From Litorivita pollutaquae (lineage in GTDB: Bacteria; Pseudomonadota; Alphaproteobacteria; Rhodobacterales; Rhodobacteraceae), in assembly GCF_003205515.1 (NCBI RefSeq), contig NZ_KZ826487.1:1-64000 (forward strand): a stretch of DNA of 64,000 nucleotides, written 5' to 3'. This document shows, piece after piece, positions 19,591 through 28,220 of the stretch (position 1 is its first letter; every line of letters starts with the position of its first letter). A program made the translations under genes and the position numbers. The notes beneath the pieces were generated by a model. The model searched no databases. It was not told the origin of the DNA and worked only from the letters and a program-made list of their open reading frames with translations.

Positions 19591-20661
19591 ATGGATTTTT
19601 CTCTCACTGAAGATCGCCGCATGCTGCAAGATAGCCTGACGCGCTATCTGACCGAGCAATACCCCGTCGAGCATCGCAACAAGGTCGCTTATGATCTGCC
19701 GTGCCATGACGATGCGAAATGGGGCGAATTGGCCGAATTGGGCGCGCTGTTTGCGCTTGCGCCCGAAGATGCGGGCGGTTTCGGCGGCACCGGCTTCGAC
19801 ATCTCCGTGGTGTTCGAGGCCTTGGGGCGCGGCATCACACCGGAGCCTGTGCTTGGCGCGCTGATGGCCTCGCGCCTTTTGACCACCGCAGGAGCGGAGC
19901 AAGAGGCTTTGCTCTCCGGCGCGGCGAAATATGCCGTCGCGATCAGCGAGATCGAGGCACCCTATGAGCTTGAATTCATCGCAGCCACCGCCTCGGGCAG
20001 CGGCGATAGCATCACGCTTTCGGGCCGTAAATCCGCCGTCTATGGTGGGCAGGTGGCCGATGTCATCCTTGTCGCGGCCAAAAACGGCGATAAGCTGGGC
20101 GTGTACGAAGTGCAGGCCTCGGATGCGCAGATCGTCGGCTATGCGATGATGGATGGCGGCGGCGCGGCCGAAGTCATGCTGGATGCGACCCCTGCCAAGT
20201 TGTTGATCGAAGACGGCACTGCCGCCCTTCAAGATGCAATCAACGCCGGCATCGTGGCGCTGTGCTCCGAAGCGGTCGGCGCGATGGATGTGATCCACGA
20301 CTATACGGTGGATTACCTAAAGCAGCGCAAACAGTTTGGTGTCGTCATTGGCAAGTTCCAAGTGCTGCAACACCGTGCTGTGGATATGTTGACCGAGATC
20401 GAACAAGCACGTTCCATCGTGATCAAAGCTGCCGCCGAATTGGGTGGTCCGGATGCGACACGTTATGCATCGATGGCAAAGAATATGATCGGCCGCGCCG
20501 CGCGCCTGAACGCCGAAGAGGCGATCCAGATGCACGGCGGTATTGCGATGACATGGGAATACCCCGTCTCGCATTACGCCAAGCGTTTGATCATGCTCGA
20601 CCACCAATTGGGCGATACGGATTATCATCTCGCAAAAGTGGCGGCAGAAATCGCGGCTTGA
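19591..20661 (+). CDS. acyl-CoA dehydrogenase, small-subunit type (PimD-like)
   Basis: A 356-residue acyl-CoA dehydrogenase with shortened central part. The N-terminal MDFSLTEDRRMLQDSLTRYL and the C-terminal IQMHGGIAMTWEYPVSHYAK match the second subunit of paired dehydrogenases such as PimD. The FAD-loop motif seen in the upstream gene is degenerate here (AISEIEAPYEL), which suggests a partner subunit rather than a free-standing enzyme; this is inference. It is the last gene of the rightward operon and is followed by a bidirectional terminator. Confidence 0.88.
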   Translation: MDFSLTEDRRMLQDSLTRYLTEQYPVEHRNKVAYDLPCHDDAKWGELAELGALFALAPEDAGGFGGTGFDISVVFEALGRGITPEPVLGALMASRLLTTAGAEQEALLSGAAKYAVAISEIEAPYELEFIAATASGSGDSITLSGRKSAVYGGQVADVILVAAKNGDKLGVYEVQASDAQIVGYAMMDGGGAAEVMLDATPAKLLIEDGTAALQDAINAGIVALCSEAVGAMDVIHDYTVDYLKQRKQFGVVIGKFQVLQHRAVDMLTEIEQARSIVIKAAAELGGPDATRYASMAKNMIGRAARLNAEEAIQMHGGIAMTWEYPVSHYAKRLIMLDHQLGDTDYHLAKVAAEIAA

Positions 20662-20683
20662 TCCGCGAGGGGCAAGACTGAGG

Positions 20684-20713
20684 AAAGGCGCCGCTTCATT
20701 GCGGCGCCTTTTT
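20684..20713. terminator. bidirectional rho-independent terminator
   Basis: GGCGCCGC (20687-20694) and GCGGCGCC (20701-20708) make an 8-bp stem with loop TTCATT, with AAA before and TTTTT after. It lies between the rightward acyl-CoA operon and the leftward reductase gene and can stop both. Confidence 0.85.
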
Positions 20714-20749
20714 ACTTTTAGGCCTCCGGACCCTACCACGCGTGCAGGT

Positions 20750-21778
20750 CTAGCTGATCTTGACGATCTGCTTGCCGCGATTCTTGCCTTTGAGAAGCCC
20801 CATGAAAGCGGTGGGGGCGTTTTCCAGACCCTCGGCAATATCTTCCATATGAGCGATTTCGCCGGAGCCGACCTTCGGGCCGATCTCTTTCATGAACGCG
20901 CCAAAGCGCGAGACGTGGTCGGTTTGCAAAAGGCCCTGTACGGTGAGCCGGTTGACCAAAATCGTCCGCCAGAATTTTTGTAAGGGCATGTCGCCGGTTT
21001 CGTCGGTTGCACCACTATACCATGCGATCATGCCGCAGACGATAATGCGCCCATGCAGGTTCATCAAAGGTATGACGCCCCCCAAGGTCGGACCGCCGAC
21101 GTTTTCGAAATAGATGTCGATGCCATCCGGGCAATGGTCGTGCAGGGCGCCGCGCATCTCTTTGGCAGTGGTGAATTGGCGATGGTCGATACATGCATCA
21201 AAGCCGAATTTTTCGACCGCGATGTTGCATTTTTCCGCGCCGCCCGCGACGCCGATGACACGCAATCCGGCCTGTTTGGCCAATTGCCCCACCATGGACC
21301 CGACCGGCCCCGTGGCGGCGCCGACGACCAAAGTCTCGCCAGCCTTCATTTTGCCGTATGCAGTCATACCCGCCCATGCGGTAAAGCCGGGCATACCGAG
21401 CACGCCAAGCGCAGTGCGCGGGTCGGCGATGGCAGGGTCAAGTTTGCGCAACTGTTGTCCGGGCAGGCAGCCATGTGTGGCCCAGCCGAACATGCCAAAG
21501 CAGTGATCGCCTTCCTTGAATTTCTCGTGGTTGGATTTCAGCACCACGCCGACGGCGCCGGCTTCCATCGTGCCACCAATGGGCACGGGATTGGCGTAGG
21601 ATTTCGCATCATCCATCCGGCCGCGCATATAGGGGTCCAAAGACATATGCGTCACACGCACAAGAACCTCGCCCTCTTTGGGCTCCGGAATGGGTTGTTC
21701 TTCATAGGAAAAATCTTCGGCAACGGGATCGCCGTTCGGGCGGCGGGCAAGCGCCACGCGGTGCATTACGTCGGTCAT
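20750..21778 (-). CDS. NADP-dependent oxidoreductase, zinc-free MDR family
   Basis: A 342-residue medium-chain dehydrogenase/reductase of the leukotriene-B4-dehydrogenase/CurA group, which reduce enone or enoyl double bonds with NADPH. The N-terminus has VTHMSLDPYMRGRM, diagnostic for this zinc-free group, and the cofactor loop is AATGPVGSMVGQLAKQAG. The start at 21778 (MTDVMHRVALARRP) follows GAAGGAGG; a longer frame is unlikely. It is the last gene of the leftward acyl-CoA block, 111 bases after the thioesterase gene. Substrate unknown. Confidence 0.9.
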   Translation of the reverse strand: MTDVMHRVALARRPNGDPVAEDFSYEEQPIPEPKEGEVLVRVTHMSLDPYMRGRMDDAKSYANPVPIGGTMEAGAVGVVLKSNHEKFKEGDHCFGMFGWATHGCLPGQQLRKLDPAIADPRTALGVLGMPGFTAWAGMTAYGKMKAGETLVVGAATGPVGSMVGQLAKQAGLRVIGVAGGAEKCNIAVEKFGFDACIDHRQFTTAKEMRGALHDHCPDGIDIYFENVGGPTLGGVIPLMNLHGRIIVCGMIAWYSGATDETGDMPLQKFWRTILVNRLTVQGLLQTDHVSRFGAFMKEIGPKVGSGEIAHMEDIAEGLENAPTAFMGLLKGKNRGKQIVKIS

Positions 21779-21889
21779 GGGATATCCTCCTTCAGGTCCG
21801 TTCTTCATGTTGGCGCGCGCGATCGCACAGGCAAGTCCTAAGCGAAATATGCGTGGTTTTCGTCGCGGCATAATTCGGGCCTGGGATGA

Positions 21890-22303
21890 TCAGCGCGTGC
21901 TGCGATACCGGAAAACGCCCGTGCCGGTGGCCACTTTGGTGCCAAGCTCGTCCATGATGGTCGCCTCGGCAAAAAATGTTTTGCGCCCGCCGCCTGTGCG
22001 GCGACCTTCTGCGATAAGCACATTGCCTTTGGCCTGCCCGATGTAATTGACGTTCAGCGTGAGGGTCATCGCCAGTTTCGGATTGTCGCGATCACCGGTG
22101 TAGCACCCGCAATATCCCATCACGGTATCGAGCATCACCGCATGCACGCCGCCATGGGCAATACCGTATCGGTTCATCAAAAACGGCTCCAACGGCAATT
22201 CAAACCGTGCATAATCGGGCTGCCACGCTGTTATCGTAAAGCCGAGATGTTGTTGTAGCGGGTAGGGGGCTTCGACCAATGCGGGGTCTATATCTTGCGT
22301 CAT
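21890..22303 (-). CDS. PaaI-family hotdog-fold thioesterase
   Basis: A 137-residue hotdog thioesterase that hydrolyses acyl- or aroyl-CoA esters. The family core NRYGIAHGGVHAVMLDTVMG carries the HGG motif and the downstream acidic residue. Start at 22303 (MTQDIDPALVEAPYPLQQHL); the frame is open upstream but without family similarity. It sits between a phosphotransferase gene (70 bases upstream) and the MDR gene, so it probably relieves CoA trapping in this catabolic block. Specificity is not deducible. Confidence 0.88.
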   Translation of the reverse strand: MTQDIDPALVEAPYPLQQHLGFTITAWQPDYARFELPLEPFLMNRYGIAHGGVHAVMLDTVMGYCGCYTGDRDNPKLAMTLTLNVNYIGQAKGNVLIAEGRRTGGGRKTFFAEATIMDELGTKVATGTGVFRYRSTR

Positions 22304-22373
22304 AGCGGGCCTTTCGGGAGGGTGTGATGGAAAAAGGGCGCTACAATTGCCGCGCCCTGTGCTGTGCCTTGGA

Positions 22374-23408
22374 TCAGACGGTTTTGGCCGCCGCAAGCCC
22401 GTGCGCGGCAAATCGCGGCACTGCGGCGCCGAGTTTGAGCGCATGTTCGGGGTTCGACGCATTGCCATCAAGGGCGCGTTTGTAGACGCCTTGGATGATG
22501 CCGCCCATGCGGAACAGCGTGAAGGCCAGATAAAACCCGAACTTGTCGATTTCGCCAATGCCGCGGCGTGTGCAATAGGCCTCGATAAATTCTTCGTCCG
22601 TCATCAAACCTTCGGCCTTGCGGTCGATGCCTGCCAATCCGCGCCCTTCCGGACCGGGCGGCATGCCCCATTGCATGATCACGGCAGCCAGATCGGCATA
22701 GGGATGGCCCGTTGTCGACAATTCCCAATCCAGCACTGCGGCGCATGTCGGGCCGTCGGGCGCAAACAGCATATTGTCGATGCGGTAGTCGCCATGGACC
22801 AAAGTGCGTTGCCCGTCATCGTCAGGAATATTGCCATCGAGCCAAGTGATCAGATCTTCCATCGCGGGGATCTGATCGGTTTGCGACGCGCGGTATTGTT
22901 TGGTCCAACGGTCGATCTGGCGGCGGTAGTAATTGCCGGTGGGTCCGTAATCGGACAAGCCCGTCGCATCGAGATCAATGTCGTGGATCGCGGCCAACAC
23001 GCGGCCCATCTCGTCCAAAATCGGGCGCCGGTCATCCACGGGGATTTCCGGCATGTCGGGCAGGTTGAGATTGCGGCCCTTCACCTCGTCCATCACATAG
23101 AACATCGAGCCGATAACATCATCATCCTCGCATAATACATGCATTTTGGCGACCGGCACGTCCGAGCCTTGCAGGGCCGATTGCACGCGAAATTCGCGGT
23201 CAACCGCATGGGCGGATTTGAGCAAAACACCGGGGGGTTTGCGGCGCAAAACATAATTGGCCTTGGGGGTCGTGAGGCGGAAGGTCGGGTTGGATTGCCC
23301 AACGTCGAATTTCTCGGCCTCGATCGGGCCTTCAAAGCCTTCCATATTGGCGGTCAACCATTTGGCCACGGCCGTTGTGTCGAGCTTGGCGGGGTCGGGT
23401 GTCGTCAT
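22374..23408 (-). CDS. aminoglycoside-phosphotransferase-fold protein (ACAD10/11-like)
   Basis: A 344-residue APH-family kinase-like protein. The nucleotide and catalytic motifs are TLVHGDYRIDNMLF (catalytic HGD..N) and AAVLDWELSTTGHPYADLA (metal-binding DWE). It resembles the kinase domain fused to acyl-CoA dehydrogenases in ACAD10/ACAD11, where hydroxyacyl groups are phosphorylated before elimination. In this catabolic block such a role for 4-hydroxy acids is plausible but inferred. It begins 14 bases after the histidine phosphatase stop, so the two are cotranscribed. Confidence 0.87.
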   Translation of the reverse strand: MTTPDPAKLDTTAVAKWLTANMEGFEGPIEAEKFDVGQSNPTFRLTTPKANYVLRRKPPGVLLKSAHAVDREFRVQSALQGSDVPVAKMHVLCEDDDVIGSMFYVMDEVKGRNLNLPDMPEIPVDDRRPILDEMGRVLAAIHDIDLDATGLSDYGPTGNYYRRQIDRWTKQYRASQTDQIPAMEDLITWLDGNIPDDDGQRTLVHGDYRIDNMLFAPDGPTCAAVLDWELSTTGHPYADLAAVIMQWGMPPGPEGRGLAGIDRKAEGLMTDEEFIEAYCTRRGIGEIDKFGFYLAFTLFRMGGIIQGVYKRALDGNASNPEHALKLGAAVPRFAAHGLAAAKTV

Positions 23409-23422
23409 GTTCGGCCCTTTTC

Positions 23423-24091
23423 TTAGCTATAGGTGAGCATCGGATCGGCGTTGGATGCATGGATATGTGGTGTCTCGTTATACCCATGCAGGTAGAAACT
23501 ATGCGGCGAAAACACGAACCGGTTCACCGCGCAGTTTTTCATTTGCAGTTGGAGTTTGATTTGCTGGGCATCGGGCGCATCAACGCAGGCCGCCAGCATT
23601 TGGCCAATGGCCCCGCCGGACGAAACCGCAAGGACGGACTGCCCCGCACCAGAGATCATCGCTTTGCGGGCCTCCTCGACGCGGGCGGTGAAGGCCTCCC
23701 ATGTTTCGGGCGGGTCCACGACTTCGCCTTTCTGCCATGCCAGAACCGTATCGCGTAGGGTGCGAAAATGGCTTTTGCGTTCGGTGTGCATATGTTCGGG
23801 CGGCGGTGTGTGGCGGTAGTGCGCGTTCAACAGTTCTTTGAAATCAAATTCGTTAAGGCCCGTATGAATCATGGCCGGTGCGGCCTTCAATCCCATGCCG
23901 CGTGCAATGCCTTCATAGGTTTCGCGGTGGCGGCGTTGTGCGCCAATGAAAAACGCATCGGGCCGCACGCCTTGGGCGGCCAATGCCTTGCCCAACTCGA
24001 ATGACTGCTCGTGGCCGAGGTCGGAAAGAACGTCGTAATTGGCGGCGCCGAAAGAGGCCTGCGCATGGCGGACGACGATAAGCTCGGGCAT
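23423..24091 (-). CDS. histidine phosphatase family protein
   Basis: A 222-residue protein of the phosphoglycerate mutase-like superfamily. The N-terminus PELIVVRHAQASFG has the phospho-accepting RHA/RHG histidine, a conserved arginine/glutamate region follows (HRETYEGIARGMGL), and SSGGAIGQM is where the second catalytic histidine commonly sits; in this protein it is not obvious. It precedes the ACAD11-like kinase gene by 14 bases, a pairing seen in many alphaproteobacteria. Its substrate is unknown; a phosphoacyl compound would fit the neighbour. Confidence 0.85.
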   Translation of the reverse strand: MPELIVVRHAQASFGAANYDVLSDLGHEQSFELGKALAAQGVRPDAFFIGAQRRHRETYEGIARGMGLKAAPAMIHTGLNEFDFKELLNAHYRHTPPPEHMHTERKSHFRTLRDTVLAWQKGEVVDPPETWEAFTARVEEARKAMISGAGQSVLAVSSGGAIGQMLAACVDAPDAQQIKLQLQMKNCAVNRFVFSPHSFYLHGYNETPHIHASNADPMLTYS

Positions 24092-24172
24092 GAATAGTCT
24101 CCGATAGAAAGAGGGGTATTGAGAAGGGAAGGGGCCGCAACATTGCCGCGACCCCCTTTGGTGATCGGATGC

Positions 24173-25375
24173 CTAGAGAACCTCGAAGAGGCCCGCAGCC
24201 CCCATGCCGCCGCCGACGCACATGGTCACAACCACGTATTTCGCGCCGCGACGTTTGCCTTCGATGAGCGCATGGCCAACCATACGCGCGCCGGACATGC
24301 CGTAGGGGTGACCGACAGAGATCGCGCCGCCGTTGACGTTGAGGATCTCATCAGGAATGCCCAAGACGCGTTGGGATTGCAAAACCTGAGAGGCGAAAGC
24401 TTCGTTCAACTCCCAAAGGCCGATGTCGTCCATTTTCAAACCATGCGCTTCGAGCAGTTTCGGCACCGCGTAGATTGGGCCAATGCCCATTTCGTCCGGC
24501 TCGCAGCCCGCAGCCATCACACCAACATAGCGGCCAAGCGGTTGCAGCCCGCGTTTTTCGGCTTCTTTGGCTTCCATGATCACCGAGGCCGACGCGCCGT
24601 CCGACAATTGCGATGCGTTACCGGCGGTGATGAATTTGCCTTCCTTGATCGTCTGGCCGTCTTTGAACACCGGCGACAGCGATTGCAGGTTTTCCAAAAC
24701 GGTCGAGGGGCGGTTGCCTTCGTCTTTGGCCAAAGTGACTTCTTTGAACGAAACCTCTTTGGTTTCTTTGTCCATCACGCCCATATTTGTGGTCAGCGGC
24801 ACGATTTCATCGTCGAATTTACCGGCCTCTTGCGCCGCAGCGGTGCGTTGTTGGCTGCGCAGAGCATAGGCGTCTTGGTCTTCGCGCGACACGTTGTAAC
24901 GCGCCGCAACGATTTCAGCGGTTTCCAGCATCGACATGTAAAGTTCGGGTTTGTTTTCCTTGATCCACGGATCACCCGCGCGGTCGGTGCGCATGTTCTG
25001 GTTCTGCACCAGAGAGATCGATTCCACGCCGCCGCCGATGCAGATCTGCATGCCGTCATGGATGACCTGTTTGGCCGCCGTCGCAATCGCCATAAGGCCG
25101 GATGCACATTGGCGGTCCATCGACATGCCGGCGATGCTGGTGGGCAATCCGGCGCGGATCACGGCTTGGCGGGCGATGTTGTTGCCTGTCGACCCTTGCT
25201 GGATCGCGGAGCCGACCAAACAATCGGAGATTTCCGAGCCGTCAAGGCCGGCGCGCGAAACCGCATTCGATACGGCATGGCCGATCAATTCTTGCGCTTG
25301 GGTGTTGTTGAACGCGCCGCGATAGGCTTTGCCGATCGGGGTCCGCGCGGTGGAGACGATGACTGCGTCACGCAT
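24173..25375 (-). CDS. acetyl-CoA C-acyltransferase (thiolase)
   Basis: A 400-residue degradative thiolase that cleaves 3-oxoacyl-CoA with CoA to acetyl-CoA. The acyl-accepting cysteine is in [16 protein letters not shown], the catalytic His in [17 protein letters not shown], and the second cysteine in [16 protein letters not shown]. Start at 25375 ([15 protein letters not shown]); an upstream frame of 86 codons is spurious. It supplies the last step for the acyl-CoA block. It could also act biosynthetically; direction cannot be read from sequence. Confidence 0.93.
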   Translation of the reverse strand: MRDAVIVSTARTPIGKAYRGAFNNTQAQELIGHAVSNAVSRAGLDGSEISDCLVGSAIQQGSTGNNIARQAVIRAGLPTSIAGMSMDRQCASGLMAIATAAKQVIHDGMQICIGGGVESISLVQNQNMRTDRAGDPWIKENKPELYMSMLETAEIVAARYNVSREDQDAYALRSQQRTAAAQEAGKFDDEIVPLTTNMGVMDKETKEVSFKEVTLAKDEGNRPSTVLENLQSLSPVFKDGQTIKEGKFITAGNASQLSDGASASVIMEAKEAEKRGLQPLGRYVGVMAAGCEPDEMGIGPIYAVPKLLEAHGLKMDDIGLWELNEAFASQVLQSQRVLGIPDEILNVNGGAISVGHPYGMSGARMVGHALIEGKRRGAKYVVVTMCVGGGMGAAGLFEVL

Positions 25376-25424
25376 GAGTATATTCCTTAGGTGTTGTGAA
25401 TGGATGTTGTGAATTTCGCGGTGA

Positions 25425-26354
25425 TCATTTGCTTGGCAATGTGATGCCACGGATCGCGGCAGCCATCTGAGCATATTTGCCGGTTTGATCGAAGGCGCCG
25501 GCCATTTCTTTTTGGCCCTCCGGATTGCGGATGTCGTCCATACGGTCGAGGATGTTATCGACGTCAAGTTCATCATCGCCAAAAGCAACGCCTTGGGTTT
25601 CATAGATCTTGGTTTCGGCAAAGCATCCGCCACCGGCCCCGAGGATCATTTTCGTGGGCGCGCCCTCGGCGACCAAAGCCAAAAGACCCGGCGTGATGGT
25701 TTCGGGGCGGAGCAATTCCAAGACCTGCTGCGGCAGCAGACCTTCGGTCATCCGTGTCGCGGCCGTCGGGGCCAAGGTGTTGATCTTGATGTTATGTTTT
25801 GCGCCTTCTTGGCACAGAACGTTCATCAATCCGACAACGCCCATTTTCGCGGCGCCGTAATTGGATTGGCCAAAATTGCCATAGAGGCCGCTGGCCGAGG
25901 TGGTGTAAACGATGCGGCCGTATTCGCGCGCGCGGAAGTGGTCCCATAGGGCTTTGGTGGTCACGACCGATCCCATCAAATGCACATCCAGCACAAGGCG
26001 GAAGTCGGGCAACTCCATCTTCACAAAGGTTTTGTCGCGTAAAATCCCCGCGTTGTTGACCAAAATATCAACATGGCCCCATTCGGAAATTGCCTGATCG
26101 ACCATGTCTTTGACTTGGGCCTCATCGGTGACATTGGCGCCATGGGCGATGGCCGCGCCGCCGGCATCACGGATTTCCTTGACCACGGCTTCGGCCTGCG
26201 CCGAGGATGATCCCGTGCCGTCGGTGGCAACGCCCAAATCATTGACCACAACCTTGGCCCCGCGCGCCGCAAGGCCAAGCGCATGCGAGCGCCCCAGCCC
26301 GACGCCCGCGCCGGTCACAATGGCAACGCGGCCGGTGAAATCTACTTTGCTCAT
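25425..26354 (-). CDS. SDR-family 3-hydroxyacyl-CoA dehydrogenase-like protein
   Basis: A 309-residue short-chain dehydrogenase. The dinucleotide motif is [19 protein letters not shown] followed by VVVNDLG, as in the dehydrogenase domain of peroxisomal multifunctional enzyme type 2 (17-beta-HSD4). The active site is [12 protein letters not shown] (Tyr-x3-Lys). The C-terminal extension of about 50 residues is characteristic. The start at 26354 overlaps the stop of the MaoC-type hydratase by 4 bases (ATGA), so hydratase and dehydrogenase are translationally coupled and reproduce, as separate proteins, the two activities of that fused enzyme. Confidence 0.9.
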   Translation of the reverse strand: MSKVDFTGRVAIVTGAGVGLGRSHALGLAARGAKVVVNDLGVATDGTGSSSAQAEAVVKEIRDAGGAAIAHGANVTDEAQVKDMVDQAISEWGHVDILVNNAGILRDKTFVKMELPDFRLVLDVHLMGSVVTTKALWDHFRAREYGRIVYTTSASGLYGNFGQSNYGAAKMGVVGLMNVLCQEGAKHNIKINTLAPTAATRMTEGLLPQQVLELLRPETITPGLLALVAEGAPTKMILGAGGGCFAETKIYETQGVAFGDDELDVDNILDRMDDIRNPEGQKEMAGAFDQTGKYAQMAAAIRGITLPSK

Positions 26355-26818
26355 GTGCTTGCTCCTAAATAGCGACGGCCCAACCATTCTGCGACGACCG
26401 CGGGTTTCTCTTGGTTTTCGATCTCGACGGTCACGGCGAAAGTGGTTTGAATTTCACCTTCGCGGATATCGTCCAAGGCTTGCAACACAAAGCGGCCGCG
26501 CACGCGCGATCCGACTTTGACCGGCGAGACAAAGCGCAGTTTGTTCATGCCGTAATTGACGCCCATCGCAACGCCTTCGAGAGAGGGCATTTCATAAAGC
26601 ATGGCCGACATCAGCGAGACGGTCAGGAACCCATGCGCGATTGTCGTCCCGAAGGGGGAGTGCGCCGCAGCCTCGGGATCCACATGGATGAATTGATGGT
26701 CGTGGGTGCAATCGGCGAATTGGTCGATCTGATCTTGGGTGATCGTATACCATTGCGACACGCCGATTTCCTTGCCGACAAAGGCTTCGTATTCTGCGCG
26801 GGTGAGTTGCTTTGCCAT
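26351..26818 (-). CDS. MaoC-family (R)-specific enoyl-CoA hydratase
   Basis: A 155-residue hotdog-fold hydratase. The hydratase-2 motif is clear: DQFADCTHDHQFIHVDPEAA contains the catalytic Asp and His, followed by FGTTIAHGFLTVSLM. It hydrates trans-2-enoyl-CoA to (R)-3-hydroxyacyl-CoA. The gene overlaps the SDR downstream by 4 bases and follows another SDR by 2 bases, so the three are one transcription unit. The N-terminal LTRAEYEAFVGKEIG region is typical of Rhodobacterales MaoC homologues. Confidence 0.92.
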   Translation of the reverse strand: MAKQLTRAEYEAFVGKEIGVSQWYTITQDQIDQFADCTHDHQFIHVDPEAAAHSPFGTTIAHGFLTVSLMSAMLYEMPSLEGVAMGVNYGMNKLRFVSPVKVGSRVRGRFVLQALDDIREGEIQTTFAVTVEIENQEKPAVVAEWLGRRYLGAST

Positions 26819-26820
26819 GA

Positions 26821-27648
26821 TTATAGATCCTCGTTAAACAAAGAGCCGGGGGCGTTGGATTGCATGCCGCCGGACAGAGGCAGGATCGCGCCCGACACAT
26901 AGGCCCCGCCGCGCCCGCATAGATATTGCAGCGCCCCGGCGACGTCTTCGGGGCTGCCGACGCGGCCCAAAGGCACGCCCTTGGCGGATTCGGCTTTGCC
27001 CTCTTCGGTGCCGAGCGCAAAGGCGGTCATTTTCGACACGAACGGTCCGGGCGCGATGGCGTTGACCGTGATGCCTTCGGGGGCGAGATCGTTGCTCAAC
27101 ACGCGGGTCATGTGATGCACCGCGCCTTTGGACACGGCATAGGAATAGGTGGATGTGCCTTTGGGAATGTCGCCCATCACCGATCCGACATTGACCACGC
27201 GGGCGGGGTCTTCGGCGGTGCTGGCGGCTTTCAATAGAGGCAAGAGTTGTTGCGTCAGGTGGAACATGCCTTGAACGTTGAGCGACAGCAGTTTGTCCCA
27301 CGCCTCATAGGGGTGTTCACCAATTGGGGCGCCCCATGTGCGGCCTGCGTTGTTCATCAGGATGTTGAGTTTGTCCGTGCGCGATTGCACCTCGGCCACC
27401 AGCGCGTCAATGCCCGCTTCGGTGGCGACGTCGCCGCCAAAGCCTTCGACGCTGCCCGCCACACCAGAGGCGTTGATCTCGGCGGCGACGGCTTCACATG
27501 CATCGGCCTTGCGGCTGGCGATGAGAACGCGCGCGCCCGCTGCGGCCAGACCTGTCGCGGCCATACGGCCAATGCCGGTGGCCCCGCCGGTGACAAGCGC
27601 CACCTTTCCTGTCAAATCGAAAAGGGCGTTGGGGGTCATGGTGTTCAT
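26821..27648 (-). CDS. SDR-family oxidoreductase
   Basis: A 275-residue classical SDR with GGATGIGRMAATGLAAAGAR (cofactor binding), NNAGRTWGAP, the active site SYAVSKGAVHHMTRVL, and the C-terminal SGAILPLSGGMQ. Sequence resembles rhamnolipid/3-oxoacyl reductase-type SDRs, but the substrate is unknown. It lies only 3 bases after the stop of the decayed acyl-CoA dehydrogenase and 2 bases before the MaoC gene, which shows it belonged to an acyl-CoA operon whose first gene has been lost. Confidence 0.88.
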   Translation of the reverse strand: MNTMTPNALFDLTGKVALVTGGATGIGRMAATGLAAAGARVLIASRKADACEAVAAEINASGVAGSVEGFGGDVATEAGIDALVAEVQSRTDKLNILMNNAGRTWGAPIGEHPYEAWDKLLSLNVQGMFHLTQQLLPLLKAASTAEDPARVVNVGSVMGDIPKGTSTYSYAVSKGAVHHMTRVLSNDLAPEGITVNAIAPGPFVSKMTAFALGTEEGKAESAKGVPLGRVGSPEDVAGALQYLCGRGGAYVSGAILPLSGGMQSNAPGSLFNEDL

Positions 27649-27651
27649 CGT

Positions 27652-28076
27652 TTAAAATCCTCTTGCGGTGGCAAGGCGTGCGGCATGATCGCCGTCATCG
27701 CCAAGCCATTTTGCACCCACGCGGGCGCGTTTCATGAAAAAGCCCATGCCGAACACATCGGCACCCCGGGCGGGCGCTGCTCTTTATGATAGATTTTGTT
27801 ATGGTTGATCTTGATTTGTGCGGGGGGCAACCCTGCGCCACCGTATACTTTCGGCCAACTGGGCGCGGTCATCTGGTTCGCGGCTGCCTGCGTCCAATTA
27901 CGTTGCGTCCCGGAGGCGAAGTTGAAGTTACGTCCCCCCCAACAGATGGCATTGTCTGTCTCAAGAGGGGGTGCCGCAGCCTCCTGTGCAGAGCCGCGAT
28001 TGTCCGCCCCGCATGAGGTCTCGATCCAATCGCGAATCTGGGCCCGAAACGCCTCTAAATCTTGATCAAACTCCAC
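27652..28076 (-). pseudogene. acyl-CoA dehydrogenase remnant with large internal deletion
   Basis: The first 110 or so codons read MEFDQDLEAFRAQIRDWIE ... AICWGGRNFNFAS ... MTAPSWPKVYGGAGLPPAQ, the N-terminal domain of a Rhodobacteraceae acyl-CoA dehydrogenase normally near 400 residues. The frame then runs to a premature stop at about 27732. In another frame the DNA continues with GADVFGMGFFMKRARVGAKW and ends HAARLATARGF before a TAA at 27652-27654, matching the C-terminus of the same enzyme type. The whole FAD and catalytic core (roughly 270 codons) is missing. A short junction with odd sequence (KINHNKIYHKEQ) marks the break. It is inactive by any reading. Confidence 0.75.
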
Positions 28077-28102
28077 TCGCCGGCTCCTCCCTGCAGGTAT
28101 TG

Positions 28103-28117
28103 TTTCGCAGTGCAGAA
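28103..28117. promoter_or_regulatory. TTTCGCAGTGCAGAA, copy of the 15-bp dyad
   Basis: It matches the dyad at 16149-16163 in 13 of 15 positions and keeps the same GCAGTGCA core. It lies 18 bases before the -35 box of the transporter operon and also upstream of the leftward acyl-CoA block whose first gene is decayed, so it could control both directions. Confidence 0.5.
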
Positions 28118-28135
28118 TAGAATTTCACGGATCTA

Positions 28136-28165
28136 TTGACAAGCGGGCTTGTTTCGACATTTGAT
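28136..28165 (+). promoter_or_regulatory. candidate promoter of the Liv-type transporter operon
   Basis: A perfect -35 box TTGACA (28136-28141) and TTTGAT (28160-28165) with an 18-base spacer, 56 bases before the substrate-binding-protein start. The ribosome site is GGGAGGAC. Confidence 0.45.
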
Positions 28166-28220
28166 CAACCACAGGAAGCGCCTGAAAAAAATGGGCGGTT
28201 TTTAATGGGAGGACTATAAT

